The notes under the pieces: generated by a model
Database searches by the model: none
Told to the model about the DNA's origin: nothing
What the model saw: the letters and a program-made list of their open reading frames with translations, nothing else
Translations under genes and position numbers: made by a program
Origin: Singulisphaera sp. GP187
GTDB lineage: Bacteria; Planctomycetota; Planctomycetia; Gemmatales; Gemmataceae
DNA: 64,000 nucleotides
Assembly (NCBI GenBank): GCA_945861245.1
Contig: CAMAUE010000007.1
Span: 1-64,000, forward strand
Direction of reading: 5' to 3'
Shown here: positions 29,997-39,789 of the stretch, in pieces
Numbering within the stretch: position 1 is the first letter of the stretch
Layout: every line of letters starts with the position of its first letter

Positions 29997-30887
29997 ATGA
30001 CACAACAACTTCGACTTGGCATCCCCGCGGGCAGCTTGCAAGAAGCGACCGCGGAACTCTTTCGCAACGCCGGCTTCAAGATCACGTTCGCGAACCGAAG
30101 CTACTATCCCACCATTGACGACCCCGAAATCCACTGCACGTTGATCCGCGCGCAAGAGATGCCTCGCTACGTCGAGGCCGGCTCGCTCGATTGCGGGTTG
30201 ACCGGGCATGACTGGGTGCTCGAGAATGAAGCCGAGGTGACCGAACTCGCCGAACTCGTGTTCTCCAAGGTCAGTCGGGGACCCGTACGCTGGGTACTGG
30301 CTGTGCCCAATGATTCGCCGATCATGATGGTGACCGATCTCAACGGCAAGCGGATCGCGACGGAGTTGGTCGGCGTGACGAAGCGTTACTTGAAGGAGCA
30401 TGGCGTCAGCGCTCAGGTCGAGTTCAGCTGGGGCGCGACGGAGGTCAAGCCGCCGCGATTCGCGGACGCGATCGTCGATGTGACGGAGACGGGGAGCTCG
30501 CTGAAGGCCAACAATTTGCGCATCGTCGCCGAGTTGATGCAGAGCACGACACGCTTCATCGCCAACGAGAAGGCTTATGCGGATCCGTGGAAAAAGCAGA
30601 AGATGGACGACATCCTCCTAATGCTTCGCGGCGCCTTGGCCGCCGAGGGGATGGTTGGCCTGAAGTTCAATACGCTCGCCACGAACAAGGACCGCGTGCT
30701 GGCGTTTTTGAAGAAGCACCCGCGCACGGCTCTGAACAGCCCGACGCTCTCGCCGCTTGCCGACACGGCTTGGTTGGCGATGGAGATCGTCATCGACGAG
30801 GACATCGTGCGTCACATCATGCCGCAGCTTTACGCCGTTGGCGCGCGTGGGATCGTGGAGTATCCGATTAGCAAGATCATCTTGTGA
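29997..30887 (+). CDS. hisG: ATP phosphoribosyltransferase (long form)
   Basis: [23 protein letters not shown]...; [23 protein letters not shown]-terminal regulatory domain [14 protein letters not shown]. Confidence 0.97.
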   Translation: MTQQLRLGIPAGSLQEATAELFRNAGFKITFANRSYYPTIDDPEIHCTLIRAQEMPRYVEAGSLDCGLTGHDWVLENEAEVTELAELVFSKVSRGPVRWVLAVPNDSPIMMVTDLNGKRIATELVGVTKRYLKEHGVSAQVEFSWGATEVKPPRFADAIVDVTETGSSLKANNLRIVAELMQSTTRFIANEKAYADPWKKQKMDDILLMLRGALAAEGMVGLKFNTLATNKDRVLAFLKKHPRTALNSPTLSPLADTAWLAMEIVIDEDIVRHIMPQLYAVGARGIVEYPISKIIL

Positions 30888-31215
30888 TTGCTTGCCGTTT
30901 AACGGCCGCCCGGCGCCGAGCGGCCGCTAAACGAAATACAACAATACAATCCACCTTCCAACTCCTCGAATTGGATCGCTACGCGGTTGCGTGTTGATCG
31001 CTTTCATCCGCAAATAATGACAACTGCGAATTGTGATGTGGTAGTGGACGCCGTAAAGCGAATTTGGTTTGGCAGCACGCTTATTCTACCTCATCGATAG
31101 CAATGTCCAGCGTTTCTGTTCGTCAATCGACATGCCCTTGCTTGCCCTCGTCGTGGCACCTATAAAGACTAACGGAACCTTTTTCGCCAACGCAACAAAA
31201 GCGACGGACCTTCGC

Positions 31216-31806
31216 ATGAAAGCCTGGTTTCGCAATATCATCGTGGCCATTCAGACCGTGGCCCAGGGGTTGTGGATTACCCTTTGGTACTTCTTGCAGA
31301 CGTACAAACGCAAGGCGTTCACGCAGCATTTCGAGTATCCCGAACTGCCCGTGCCGGTGAAGCCGCGCTATCGCGGGTTCCATCGCTTCGATTTGACGAC
31401 GTGCATTGGCTGCGACAAATGCGCGAAGGCCTGTCCGGTCGATTGCATCTACATCGACAAGGTCAAGAATCCCGTGGGCAAGGGGTTCCGCGTCAATGGC
31501 TTCACCATTGATTACACAAAATGCATGTTCTGTGCGTTGTGCGTAGATCCCTGCCCCGTCGACTGCATCTTTATGGGTTCGACGCACGATCAAAGCTGTT
31601 ACACACGCGATGGTTGCATGGTCGATTTCGCCAAGCTGCCTGTTGAAATCGCCTGGGGACAAGCGACGCTGAACCCGACGGCGATCGCGGCTTCCAAGCT
31701 TGTGGCGGAACCGGTGTGGACGAAACCGCCCGACCCACCGCCGCCGCCGAAGCCCGCGCCTCCCGCAGCGGTGCCGGCGCCTCCCGCGCCGACGGCGGCC
31801 AGCTGA
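31216..31806 (+). CDS. nuoI: NADH-quinone oxidoreductase subunit I with Pro-rich C-terminal tail
   Basis: Two 4Fe-4S motifs [15 protein letters not shown] and [15 protein letters not shown]; start [12 protein letters not shown]; tail [27 protein letters not shown]. Confidence 0.95.
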   Translation: MKAWFRNIIVAIQTVAQGLWITLWYFLQTYKRKAFTQHFEYPELPVPVKPRYRGFHRFDLTTCIGCDKCAKACPVDCIYIDKVKNPVGKGFRVNGFTIDYTKCMFCALCVDPCPVDCIFMGSTHDQSCYTRDGCMVDFAKLPVEIAWGQATLNPTAIAASKLVAEPVWTKPPDPPPPPKPAPPAAVPAPPAPTAAS

Positions 31807-31885
31807 ATTTCACCTGTTTGTCGTTTAGCGCTCGCATGATGTTTTGCAATCGCCATACGACAAGCGGATCATAATTAGGACTTCC

Positions 31886-32323
31886 ATGAACGCCACCAAA
31901 AGTCGAAAGCCTAAACGAAAGCTCTATTCCGTCGCTGAGGCGAACGCGATGCTGCCGCTGTTGCGTTCCATCCTGCGCGACGTCACCACGCTCGCCAACG
32001 ACTTGCGCGATCGCTACGAGCGTTTGTCACGCTTGCAGAGCACGAAGGGCCTCGATCGCGCCCACGAAGAAGAAGTACAGCAGCTGGCCGAGGAGTTCGA
32101 ACGCGGGCAAGACAAAATGCACGAGTTTGAACACGAGTTGACGAAGCTCGGCGTCGAACTCAAGGACCACTTCAGCGGCCTAATCGACTTCCGCCACATG
32201 CACGATGATCGCGAGGTCTACCTCTGCTGGCGCATGGGTGAAGCGGAAGTCACGCATTGGCATGAACTCGATTCCGGTTTTTCGGGACGCAAAAAACTCC
32301 AACTCGCTGCCACGAACGGATAA
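31886..32323 (+). CDS. DUF2203 family protein
   Basis: KLYSVAEANAMLPLLRSILRDV ... GVELKDHFSGLIDFRHMHDDREVYLCWRMGEAEVTHWHELDSGFSGRK. Confidence 0.85.
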   Translation: MNATKSRKPKRKLYSVAEANAMLPLLRSILRDVTTLANDLRDRYERLSRLQSTKGLDRAHEEEVQQLAEEFERGQDKMHEFEHELTKLGVELKDHFSGLIDFRHMHDDREVYLCWRMGEAEVTHWHELDSGFSGRKKLQLAATNG

Positions 32324-32329
32324 CACCGC

Positions 32330-32968
32330 ATGCAACAGCTATTCGCCAATACGTTGTTCCCCGCGCCGAGCGACCCGGTGGCGGCGATGGTGTTCTTCAT
32401 CGTCGTCTTCGCAGCCGTCGGCGTGGTCTTTCTGTTCATCCATCTCGTGATGGGCAGCGTCATCCGCCCTAACGTCCCCGACCCCGAAAAGCTCACGATC
32501 TACGAGTGCGGCGAACCGACCGTCGGCAGTGCGTGGGTGCAGTTCGACCTGCGCTACTATGTCGTCGCGCTGTTGTTCGTCATTTTCGACGTTGAAGTCG
32601 CGTTCTTCTTTCCCTGGGCGACGGTGTTCGGCAAGGCGAATCAGCTGGCGAATCCTGCGTTGGATGATGCGGCTCGGCAAGCAATCTCCAAGCAGCTTGT
32701 GCCGTCCGAGCTAAGCTCCGAAACCAAACGCCGTCTTGGATTAACCAAGGCGGTAACAGGTGGAGACGATCGCGTAGTAAACATTAGCGCCGCCGAGGCT
32801 TCGACGTGGGCGAAAATCGCTTTCTTCGACATCGCCATATTCTTCAGCGTGCTGATGGTCGGCTTCGCCTACGTCTGGCGGCGCGGCGATATCGATTGGG
32901 TCCGCGCGTTTGCGTTGCACAAGGAACCCGCACTCGATCCCGAAAAGCCGCTGGAGCAGCATAAATAA
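32330..32968 (+). CDS. nuoA: NADH-quinone oxidoreductase subunit A with extended insert
   Basis: YECGEPTVGSAWVQFDLRYYVVALLFVIFDVEVAFFFPWATVF. Confidence 0.95.
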   Translation: MQQLFANTLFPAPSDPVAAMVFFIVVFAAVGVVFLFIHLVMGSVIRPNVPDPEKLTIYECGEPTVGSAWVQFDLRYYVVALLFVIFDVEVAFFFPWATVFGKANQLANPALDDAARQAISKQLVPSELSSETKRRLGLTKAVTGGDDRVVNISAAEASTWAKIAFFDIAIFFSVLMVGFAYVWRRGDIDWVRAFALHKEPALDPEKPLEQHK

Positions 32969-32970
32969 CT

Positions 32971-33033
32971 ATCTTCCGCTTGCGGCTTAGCGCTCGGATT
33001 GGCCCATGCGAGCGCTAAGTCGCAAGCGGAAAT
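32971..33033. repeat. Inverted repeat, CTTCCGCTTGCGGCTTAGCGCTCGG family
   Basis: cttccgcttgcggcttagcgctcgg...cgagcgctaagtcgcaagcggaa. Confidence 0.85.
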
Positions 33034-33060
33034 ACCTCGACGTTTATCAAGGAGCACCCC

Positions 33061-33693
33061 ATGGGTTGGCTCGAAGGCCGATTTGAAGAATATGTCGCCG
33101 TCGCAACGCTCGAACAGGGCATCGCGTGGGCGCGCGAGTCGAGCATGTGGCCGATGACGTTCGGGCTGGCGTGCTGCGCGATCGAGATGATGGCGGTAGG
33201 CGGTCCACGCTACGACATCGACCGCTTCGGTGCCGGTGCGTTCCGAGCCTCGCCTCGGCAGGCCGACCTCATGATCGTCGCGGGAACCGTCAACTACAAG
33301 ATGGCCTCGCGCGTCCGCCGACTCTACAACCAGATGCCCGATCCGAAGTTCGTCATCGCGATGGGTGCCTGCACCTGCGGCGGCGGGCCGTATTACAAGT
33401 ACGGCTACAACGTCGTCAAAGGCGTGGACCTCGTCGTGCCGGTTGACGTGTACGTCCCCGGTTGCCCGCCGCGACCGGAGGCGCTGCTCGAAGGCCTGAT
33501 GCGCATCCAGGACAAAGTTCGCGGCATGCGGTATCTGACAAAGGGCCAAAACATCGAAATCCCAATCCCCGCCCGCACCGGCTACGTCCAACTGCCGCCG
33601 GAGTTCGAGGACGCCGACCCGACGAAAGCATTGGAGAAACAGATCGCCTGGGCGAAGCTGACCAAGGAAAAAGCAACGCCGACGAAGGCGTGA
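33061..33693 (+). CDS. nuoB: NADH-quinone oxidoreductase subunit B
   Basis: [55 protein letters not shown]...[41 protein letters not shown]. Confidence 0.98.
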   Translation: MGWLEGRFEEYVAVATLEQGIAWARESSMWPMTFGLACCAIEMMAVGGPRYDIDRFGAGAFRASPRQADLMIVAGTVNYKMASRVRRLYNQMPDPKFVIAMGACTCGGGPYYKYGYNVVKGVDLVVPVDVYVPGCPPRPEALLEGLMRIQDKVRGMRYLTKGQNIEIPIPARTGYVQLPPEFEDADPTKALEKQIAWAKLTKEKATPTKA

Positions 33694-33717
33694 TAGAATG
33701 TGGAGAGGAGGCGTGCA

Positions 33718-34184
33718 TGGCCATCGAAGAACGCGCACCGATTTCAAGCCGTTTCCCCATCTCAATCGATGGCAATGGCATGACGCATTATCCTATTGCG
33801 AAAACGGATACTCAAATAGGCCGAATTCCAAACGCTCAGATAGAAAGCCTGTTCGCAGCGATCGACGGTCTTGCTCGCCTGCGGAAAAATTGGAACACCT
33901 ACGGCGCGGAACCTCCCAATGCGGCGGCCATAAGCAATGCGAAGAATGTACTTGAGCGATGTATTTTTATGGGTATCGTCCCTACCAAAGTGCTTGCGTC
34001 CGCAGAGGAGGGAGTAGCCGTTATTTTTGACGATGGCGAAAAATACGCCGACATCGAGAGCTTCAACACAGGCGAAATATTGGCGATTATCTCCAATCGC
34101 CACAGCGAGCCAGTTGTTTGGACCATCGATTCCGATACGACCGACAGCGCATTGGAGCGAATTCGTGAGTTCCTCAGCATTTGA
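33718..34184 (+). CDS. Hypothetical protein, first gene of the two-gene insert between nuoB and nuoC
   Basis: 155 codons from ATG 33718 with strong SD gagaggagg; MAIEERAPISSRFPISIDGNG...LRKNWNTYGAEPPNAAAI...DDGEKYADIESFNTGEILAI. Confidence 0.75.
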
Positions 34185-34521
34185 GTACGAACCGATCGCC
34201 GTGAATGTTGCACTGTCCGCTCAACATCTGATGATTGAATTGGCTGACGGACGTCGCATGGCGATTCCGTTGGAGTGGTTCCCACGATTGATGAATGCCA
34301 CGAGGTCCGAGCGAAAAAACTGGCGACTTCTTGGCGGCGGCTATGCCATCGAATGGCCGGATTTGGACGAACATATCGGAGTAGAGAGCGTAATAGCCGG
34401 TCATCGCAGCGGCGAGAGTACGCGGTCCTTGAATAATTGGCTGGCAACGCGGGCCGTGCAAAAAAAACCCAAGATTCACGCCAAAGCCCTGCAAACCAAA
34501 AAGAAGGCAAAATCCTCATGA
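34165..34521 (+). CDS. DUF2442-like protein, second gene of the insert
   Basis: GTG start 34165: SSSAFEYEPIAVNVALSAQHLMIELADGRRMAIPLEWFPRLMNATRSERKNWRLLGGGYAIEWPDLDEHIGVESVIAG; overlaps the upstream gene and nuoC. Confidence 0.8.
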   Translation: MSSSAFEYEPIAVNVALSAQHLMIELADGRRMAIPLEWFPRLMNATRSERKNWRLLGGGYAIEWPDLDEHIGVESVIAGHRSGESTRSLNNWLATRAVQKKPKIHAKALQTKKKAKSS

Positions 34522-35048
34522 TCGGAGCCGAAATTATCGCCACGCTCGAAGCCGAGTGTGGCACGAAGATCAAGAGCACGAAAGCCGACGCGATCGATCC
34601 GTTCGTGTTCGTCGAACCGGGTGATCTCGTCGCGGTCGCTACAGTGCTGCGCGATCATGCGAAACTCAAGTTCGAGATGCTCAACTGCATTTCGGGCGTC
34701 GATTACCTAGAGCTTGATCCAAAGAAAATCGCGAAGGCCGGGTTTGAACCGCACGTCGAAGTCGTGTATCATTTTTCGAGCTTCACGCACAAACATCGCT
34801 TCGTGGTGAAGGTATCGTTGCCGCGCTGGAAGGACAACAAGCCCGGCGAACTGCCCGAAGTCCCAACGCTGTCGGCGTTGTTCCCCGCCGCCGATTGGCA
34901 TGAGCGTGAGGCGTTCGATCTCGTCGGCGTGAACTTCGTCGGCCACCCGGACCTGTGCCGCATCCTGCTCGCCGACGACTGGGTCGGCCACCCGCTGCGT
35001 AAAGACTACGAGTTCCCGCTGGAGTATCACGGGATACGGGGGCGTTAA
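34518..35048 (+). CDS. nuoC: NADH-quinone oxidoreductase subunit C
   Basis: HKHRFVVKVSLPRWKDN...PTLSALFPAADWHEREAFDLVGVNFVGHPDLCRILLADDWVGHPLRKDYEFPLEYHGIRGR. Confidence 0.94.
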   Translation: MIGAEIIATLEAECGTKIKSTKADAIDPFVFVEPGDLVAVATVLRDHAKLKFEMLNCISGVDYLELDPKKIAKAGFEPHVEVVYHFSSFTHKHRFVVKVSLPRWKDNKPGELPEVPTLSALFPAADWHEREAFDLVGVNFVGHPDLCRILLADDWVGHPLRKDYEFPLEYHGIRGR

Positions 35049-35049
35049 A

Positions 35050-35160
35050 TAGTGGCTAGTGGTTAGTGGCTAGTGGCTAGTTCATACGACGACCACGGAC
35101 ATTAATCGCTGGCCTCGACCGATTGTTATTTTCTAGCCACTAACCACTAACCACTAGTTA
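35050..35160. repeat. Inverted repeat built of TAGTGGTTAGTGGCTAG units
   Basis: tagtggctagtggttagtggctagtggctag ... ctagccactaaccactaaccactag. Confidence 0.85.
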
Positions 35161-35166
35161 CTATCT

Positions 35167-36363
35167 ATGGTCACCGCTTCCCTCGTACCGCAAGATCAAA
35201 CCATCGTCGAGTTCGACGTGCGCACCGACGAGATGCTCGTCAACATGGGGCCTCAGCACCCCAGTACGCATGGTGTGCTTCGCCTCGTCCTTCGCACCGA
35301 CGGCGAGATCATCTCCGAAGCCGTGCCTCACCTCGGCTATCTGCATCGCTGTGCGGAGAAGATCGGCGAGAACCTGCTGCCGATCCAGTTTATCCCGTAC
35401 ACCGATCGCATGGACTACCTCGCGGGCATGAACATGAACCTCGGCTACTCGCTCGCCGTCGAGAAGCTGTGCAACATGAAGATCCCGGAAAAAGCAAGCG
35501 TCATCCGCGTCATCGTCAGCGAGCTGAACCGCATCGCCAGCCATCTCGTCGCCATGGGCACGTACGGCCTCGACCTCGGCACATTCAGCCCGTTCCTTTA
35601 CGCCTTCCGCGAACGGGAGATGATCCTCGACCTCTTCGAGGAAGTCTGCGGCGCCCGCCTCACCTACAGCTACCTGACGATCGGCGGCGCGCACGACGAC
35701 CTGCCCGACGGCTGGATCGATCACTGCCGACAGTTCCTCGATTACTTCGAGCCGCGTATACCCGAATATCACACGCTGCTGACAACGAACCACATTTTCG
35801 TCAATCGCACGGCGAACATCGGCGTATGTTCCAAGGAACTCGCCATCGAGCACGCCTGCTCCGGCCCGATGCTCCGCGGTTCGCTCGATGCACGCAAGAA
35901 CGACACAGCGTGGGATCTTCGCAAAATTGAGCCGTACAGCGATTACGACAAGTACGACTTCAAGGCCGTCATCCCGCCTTTTGACATGGCCCCACCCGAA
36001 GCCGTGGTGGGCGATTGCTGGCATCGTTACATGGTGCGCATGCTGGAAGTCGTGGAAAGCATCAAAATCCTCCGCCAGGCGCTCGACCGCTACCCGAAAG
36101 CCGCGGGATCGCATCGCGTCGAAGTGCCGAAACACCTGGCGGCCGGCGATGCCTATGTCGAGACCGAATGCCCGCGAGGCCAAATGGGCTTCTACGTCGT
36201 CGGCAGCAACGCCAAGGGCCAAGTCCCGCTGCGTGTCCGCGCCCGCTCGTCCAGCATGGCGAACCTGAGCCTTGCCAGCAAACTCTGCGAAGGCTGTCTG
36301 ATTGCCGACATCCCCGCGATCATCGGCTCGATCGACATCGTGATGGGTGAGATAGACAGGTAA
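35167..36363 (+). CDS. nuoD: NADH-quinone oxidoreductase subunit D
   Basis: MGPQHPSTHGVLRLVLRTDGEIISEAVPHLGYLHRCAEKI...; SSSMANLSLASKLCEGCLIADIPAIIGSIDIVMGEIDR. Confidence 0.98.
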   Translation: MVTASLVPQDQTIVEFDVRTDEMLVNMGPQHPSTHGVLRLVLRTDGEIISEAVPHLGYLHRCAEKIGENLLPIQFIPYTDRMDYLAGMNMNLGYSLAVEKLCNMKIPEKASVIRVIVSELNRIASHLVAMGTYGLDLGTFSPFLYAFREREMILDLFEEVCGARLTYSYLTIGGAHDDLPDGWIDHCRQFLDYFEPRIPEYHTLLTTNHIFVNRTANIGVCSKELAIEHACSGPMLRGSLDARKNDTAWDLRKIEPYSDYDKYDFKAVIPPFDMAPPEAVVGDCWHRYMVRMLEVVESIKILRQALDRYPKAAGSHRVEVPKHLAAGDAYVETECPRGQMGFYVVGSNAKGQVPLRVRARSSSMANLSLASKLCEGCLIADIPAIIGSIDIVMGEIDR

Positions 36364-36424
36364 GGCAAGATGCCGCACTTTCATCAGATGGATACCTATA
36401 TGGTGCGAAAAGGCAGTGTTGGCA

Positions 36425-36481
36425 GGTCCGTGGGGCCAAGCTTTCCACAGCCTGGCCAGGCTGGAAAGCCTGGCCCCACCT
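36425..36481. repeat. Inverted repeat, GTGGGGCCAAGCTTTCCACAGCCTGG family
   Basis: gtggggccaagctttccacagcctggccaggctggaaagcctggccccac. Confidence 0.8.
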
Positions 36482-36734
36482 GTTAAATCAAGCCAGCCCT
36501 CCCGCCGCCGAAGCAGGGCCATTGTGGTCAAGCCGAAGTTGGAGGAGCAGGCCAGTCGCTTGGCATGGTTGACGTGGGGATTCACCACCTTTTCGCAAAA
36601 TAGCTTTTTTTTGATTATTTCTCTTGTGCCCTCCGTCAGAAACATTAGAATGGTGATGAATTGTCCGGTAGTTCGTTTCCCGCCGATTTGTTGCCTCTTT
36701 TATTCCTTGCATGCGATTCCAAGGGGGCTATCAC

Positions 36735-37040
36735 ATGGAACAACGTTTTGAAGGCAGGCCCGAAGCCACCGTTCGGCTCGAAGGTCGCCGACTCACCCGC
36801 ACCGACGTGACCAATGATTGGGGTCTGCGTCTGCAATGGGAAATCCGCCGCAATGGGCAGGTGATCGCCACCGTCAATGCGAGACCGGATCAGGCCTACG
36901 AGCATGCCGATACGGCTCCGGGTGAATACTCGGTCGTGTTGCAAATGTGGCATTACATCAACTATGCCAAGAACCCGCAGGGCGAGTTCACACAGAGCCG
37001 ATTCATCAACGTATCGAACGTTGTCACCTACCGCATCTAA
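36735..37040 (+). CDS. Hypothetical protein (about 101 aa)
   Basis: MEQRFEGRPEATVRLEGRRLTRTDVTNDWGLRLQWEIRRNGQVIATVNARPDQAYEH.... Confidence 0.7.
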   Translation: MEQRFEGRPEATVRLEGRRLTRTDVTNDWGLRLQWEIRRNGQVIATVNARPDQAYEHADTAPGEYSVVLQMWHYINYAKNPQGEFTQSRFINVSNVVTYRI

Positions 37041-37048
37041 TAATACTG

Positions 37049-37128
37049 TTTAGCCGCTCGCCTTGGGCGAGCGCGATCTGCTTGGCGTGACGAACACGTC
37101 CGCGCTCGCCCAAGGCGAGCGGCTAAAC
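37049..37128. repeat. Inverted repeat, GTTTAGCCGCTCGCCTTGGGCGAGCGCG variant
   Basis: gtttagccgctcgccttgggcgagcgcg ... cgcgctcgcccaaggcgagcggctaaac. Confidence 0.92.
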
Positions 37129-37151
37129 CAATTTCGTATTGGAGATCACAC

Positions 37152-38528
37152 ATGCTGAACGTTGGCAACGAAAAGGTGTCGCTCTGTTCCGGAGTTTCGC
37201 GGCGCGGGTTTCTGACGGTCGGTGCCACGGCGCTGGCGGGTCTGAACCTGCCGAACCTGATGAAACTTCAGGCCGACGACGCTATCGACGGCACCCGGGC
37301 GCGGATCAAAAACTGCATCACGATCTTTTTGGTCGGGTCGCCCGGCCATCTTGATACCTGGGATATGAAGCCAGATGCCCCGTCGGAAGTGCGTGGCAAA
37401 TATCGGCCGATCCGCACGAATGTCAATGGCGTGCAGATTTGCGAGCACTTCCCGCTGATGGCGAGGATGATGGACAAAGTCTCGCTGATACGCAGTCTGC
37501 ATCATCGCACCGGCGCGACGCACGAAAACGGCCAACGCTGGATGATGACCGGGCACGACTTCAACGCCGACAGCATCAAGCCGTGCATGGGCAGCGTCAT
37601 CTCTCGCACATTCGGCCAGCGCAGCGAACTGCCGGCGAACGTGATCCTGCCCGGTCCGATCGGCAACACAGGCGCGGGCAACCTGCATGGCCAAACCGCA
37701 GGACAACTGGGTAGCGCCCACGAGCCGTTCTTTCTCGGCGCCGATCCGGCTTCGGCAAACTTCCGCGTCGCCGATCTCGAAGTCCCAACGGGCATGTCCG
37801 GGTCACGCCTGGACGCCCGGCGTGAGTTGCTCGGCCAGCTCGATCAGCTGCAACGCCGAACCGAATCGCGCACGACGAACATGCACGATAGCTCGTATGA
37901 TCGGGCCTTCCGCCTGTTGACCTCGCAGCGAGCGAAAGAGGCGTTCGACCTCAACCTCGAAACCGCGAGGATGCGCGATCGCTATGGTCGCAACACGCTC
38001 GGACAAAGCTGCTTGATGGCGCGGCGAATGATTGAGGCGGGCGTGCGGTTCGTCACCGTGAACCATTTCGACACCGTGTTCGGCCAAACCTGCTGGGACA
38101 TGCACGCCGACGGCGGCGGACTGAACAACACCTACTTCGACTACGAGCGCCACCTCTGCCCGCAGTTCGACTGGGCGTTCACCGCGCTCCTCGAAGACCT
38201 CGAACAACGCGGCATGCTTCAAGATACCGTAATCGCCGTGCTCAGCGAATTTGGTCGCACGCCCCGACTGAACGGTCGCGGCGGACGCGATCACTATCCG
38301 CAGGCGTGGACGAATTTCTTGGCCGGCGGCAACATCCGCGGCGGGCAGGTCATCGGTTCGACCGATCGCATCGGCTCCCGGCCTCACGACAACCCGATCG
38401 AACCGCCACAAATCCTGGCCTCGATCTACCATGGCATGGGCATCAACCTCGACAACGTCACCATGCCTGGCCCCGGCGATCGGCCTGTGCGCCTGGTTGA
38501 AGCAATGCCGATTCCGCAGCTGTTTTAG
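37152..38528 (+). CDS. DUF1501 domain protein
   Basis: CSGVSRRGFLTVGATALAGLNLPNLMKLQA...NCITIFLVGSPGHLDTWDMKPDAPSEVRG...LSEFGRTPRLNGRGGRDHYPQAWTNFLAGGNIRGG. Confidence 0.95.
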   Translation: MLNVGNEKVSLCSGVSRRGFLTVGATALAGLNLPNLMKLQADDAIDGTRARIKNCITIFLVGSPGHLDTWDMKPDAPSEVRGKYRPIRTNVNGVQICEHFPLMARMMDKVSLIRSLHHRTGATHENGQRWMMTGHDFNADSIKPCMGSVISRTFGQRSELPANVILPGPIGNTGAGNLHGQTAGQLGSAHEPFFLGADPASANFRVADLEVPTGMSGSRLDARRELLGQLDQLQRRTESRTTNMHDSSYDRAFRLLTSQRAKEAFDLNLETARMRDRYGRNTLGQSCLMARRMIEAGVRFVTVNHFDTVFGQTCWDMHADGGGLNNTYFDYERHLCPQFDWAFTALLEDLEQRGMLQDTVIAVLSEFGRTPRLNGRGGRDHYPQAWTNFLAGGNIRGGQVIGSTDRIGSRPHDNPIEPPQILASIYHGMGINLDNVTMPGPGDRPVRLVEAMPIPQLF

Positions 38529-38645
38529 GGAAGTGGGCCAAGGGCGTTTTCCGTTTGGGGTATTAGCGATCGCGTGGGATATCGCGAGCGCTAAGCCGCA
38601 AGCGGATTATGCAATTGGGTTCGCAGTCCCATATTGGTATTCGCG

Positions 38646-39674
38646 ATGGCGAAGCGCAAACCGACTGCTGACGAATTCGACAGTCCATGGAAGGACGCGC
38701 TGCATTGTTTTTTGCCGGCCTTCCTCGCATTTTTCTATCCCGATATTTACGCCGACATCGATTGGAATCGGGGCTACGTCGCCCTGGACAAAGAGTTTCA
38801 GCGCATCAGTCGGCGGGCGAAGGTCGGCAAACGGCTTGCGGACAAGCTATTCAAAGTCTGGCTGAACGACGGATCGGAACGCTGGCTGTTGATCCACGTT
38901 GAAATCCAGGGCGACTACGAAAAAGATTTTCCGCAGCGAATGTTCGACTACCACATTGCCGCTCGACAGCTGTACAATCAACATGTAGTCAGCCTCGCCG
39001 TTCTATCCGACGATAATGCGTCGTGGAGACCGACGAATTTCGCCTACTCCAACTGGGGCAGCGGTATCGATTTGACATTCCGCATTGTGAAACTTCTCGA
39101 CTGGAACGACAAGTTTGAGGTGCTGGAGAAATCGTCGAGTCCGTTTGGCGCGGTGGTACTGGCGCATCTGCAAGCAATCCGTACTCGAGGTCTACCGACC
39201 GAGCGAAAGCAGTGGAAACTTCGGCTCGTGCGAGACCTATATCATCGCGGCTTGTCGGCCGATGACGTGCGAAGGCTCTTTTTTCTGATCGACTGGATGC
39301 TTGCATTGCCCGAAGAACTCGAAGAGAAATTCTGGGAAGAACTCGCGGAAACGGAAGGAGGCGAAGATATGCGTTACATCAGCAGCGTCGAACGTATTGG
39401 CATGCGAAAAGGCCACGAGCAAGGCGTTCGGGAAGGCATGGAAATAGGAATCGAGAAAGGAATCGAGAAAGGTATCGAGAAAGGCATCGAGAAAGGTGTT
39501 CGCCAAGGATTGTTTGAGGGGATCGAATTTGATTTGGATGCAAAATTTGGTTCGGAAGGATGTCAATTGCTTCAAGAAACGCGTGATCTCGACCTATTCA
39601 GTCTTCGAGAGTTTGCACGCTGGCTCAAAAAAGCGACGACTCTCGATGAAGTCCGCAATTATCTCGAACGTTAG
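38646..39674 (+). CDS. Rpn/YhgA-like (PD-(D/E)XK nuclease/transposase-related) protein
   Basis: FYPDIYADIDWNRGYVALDKEFQRISR...DKLFKVWLNDGSERWLLIHVEIQGDYEKDFPQRMFDYHIAARQLY; C-terminal EKGIEKGIEKG heptad-like tail. Confidence 0.8.
   Translation: MAKRKPTADEFDSPWKDALHCFLPAFLAFFYPDIYADIDWNRGYVALDKEFQRISRRAKVGKRLADKLFKVWLNDGSERWLLIHVEIQGDYEKDFPQRMFDYHIAARQLYNQHVVSLAVLSDDNASWRPTNFAYSNWGSGIDLTFRIVKLLDWNDKFEVLEKSSSPFGAVVLAHLQAIRTRGLPTERKQWKLRLVRDLYHRGLSADDVRRLFFLIDWMLALPEELEEKFWEELAETEGGEDMRYISSVERIGMRKGHEQGVREGMEIGIEKGIEKGIEKGIEKGVRQGLFEGIEFDLDAKFGSEGCQLLQETRDLDLFSLREFARWLKKATTLDEVRNYLER
39449..39498. repeat. In-frame 12-bp tandem repeat (ATCGAGAAAGGN, about four copies)
   Basis: ggaatcgagaaaggaatcgagaaaggtatcgagaaaggcatcgagaaaggtgtt, encoding IEKG repeats. 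Confidence 0.9.
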
Positions 39675-39789
39675 AAGCGGGATTTTCGTTCGCTCGCGCG
39701 GCAGTGTCCGCGAATACGTTGGACAGGACGTGTAACATCCGCCTGAATTGCTATCCCACCACCCTATCACATTGCCTCCAGGGAACCTC

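Noticed and set aside
35161-36645. 494-aa minus-strand ORF, longer than nuoD
   Set aside because: Exact antisense of nuoD (98% confident call); His/Arg/Val-rich shadow ORF.
39449-39498. Possible CRISPR-like array
   Set aside because: 12-bp contiguous in-frame repeat without spacers; coding IEKG repeats.
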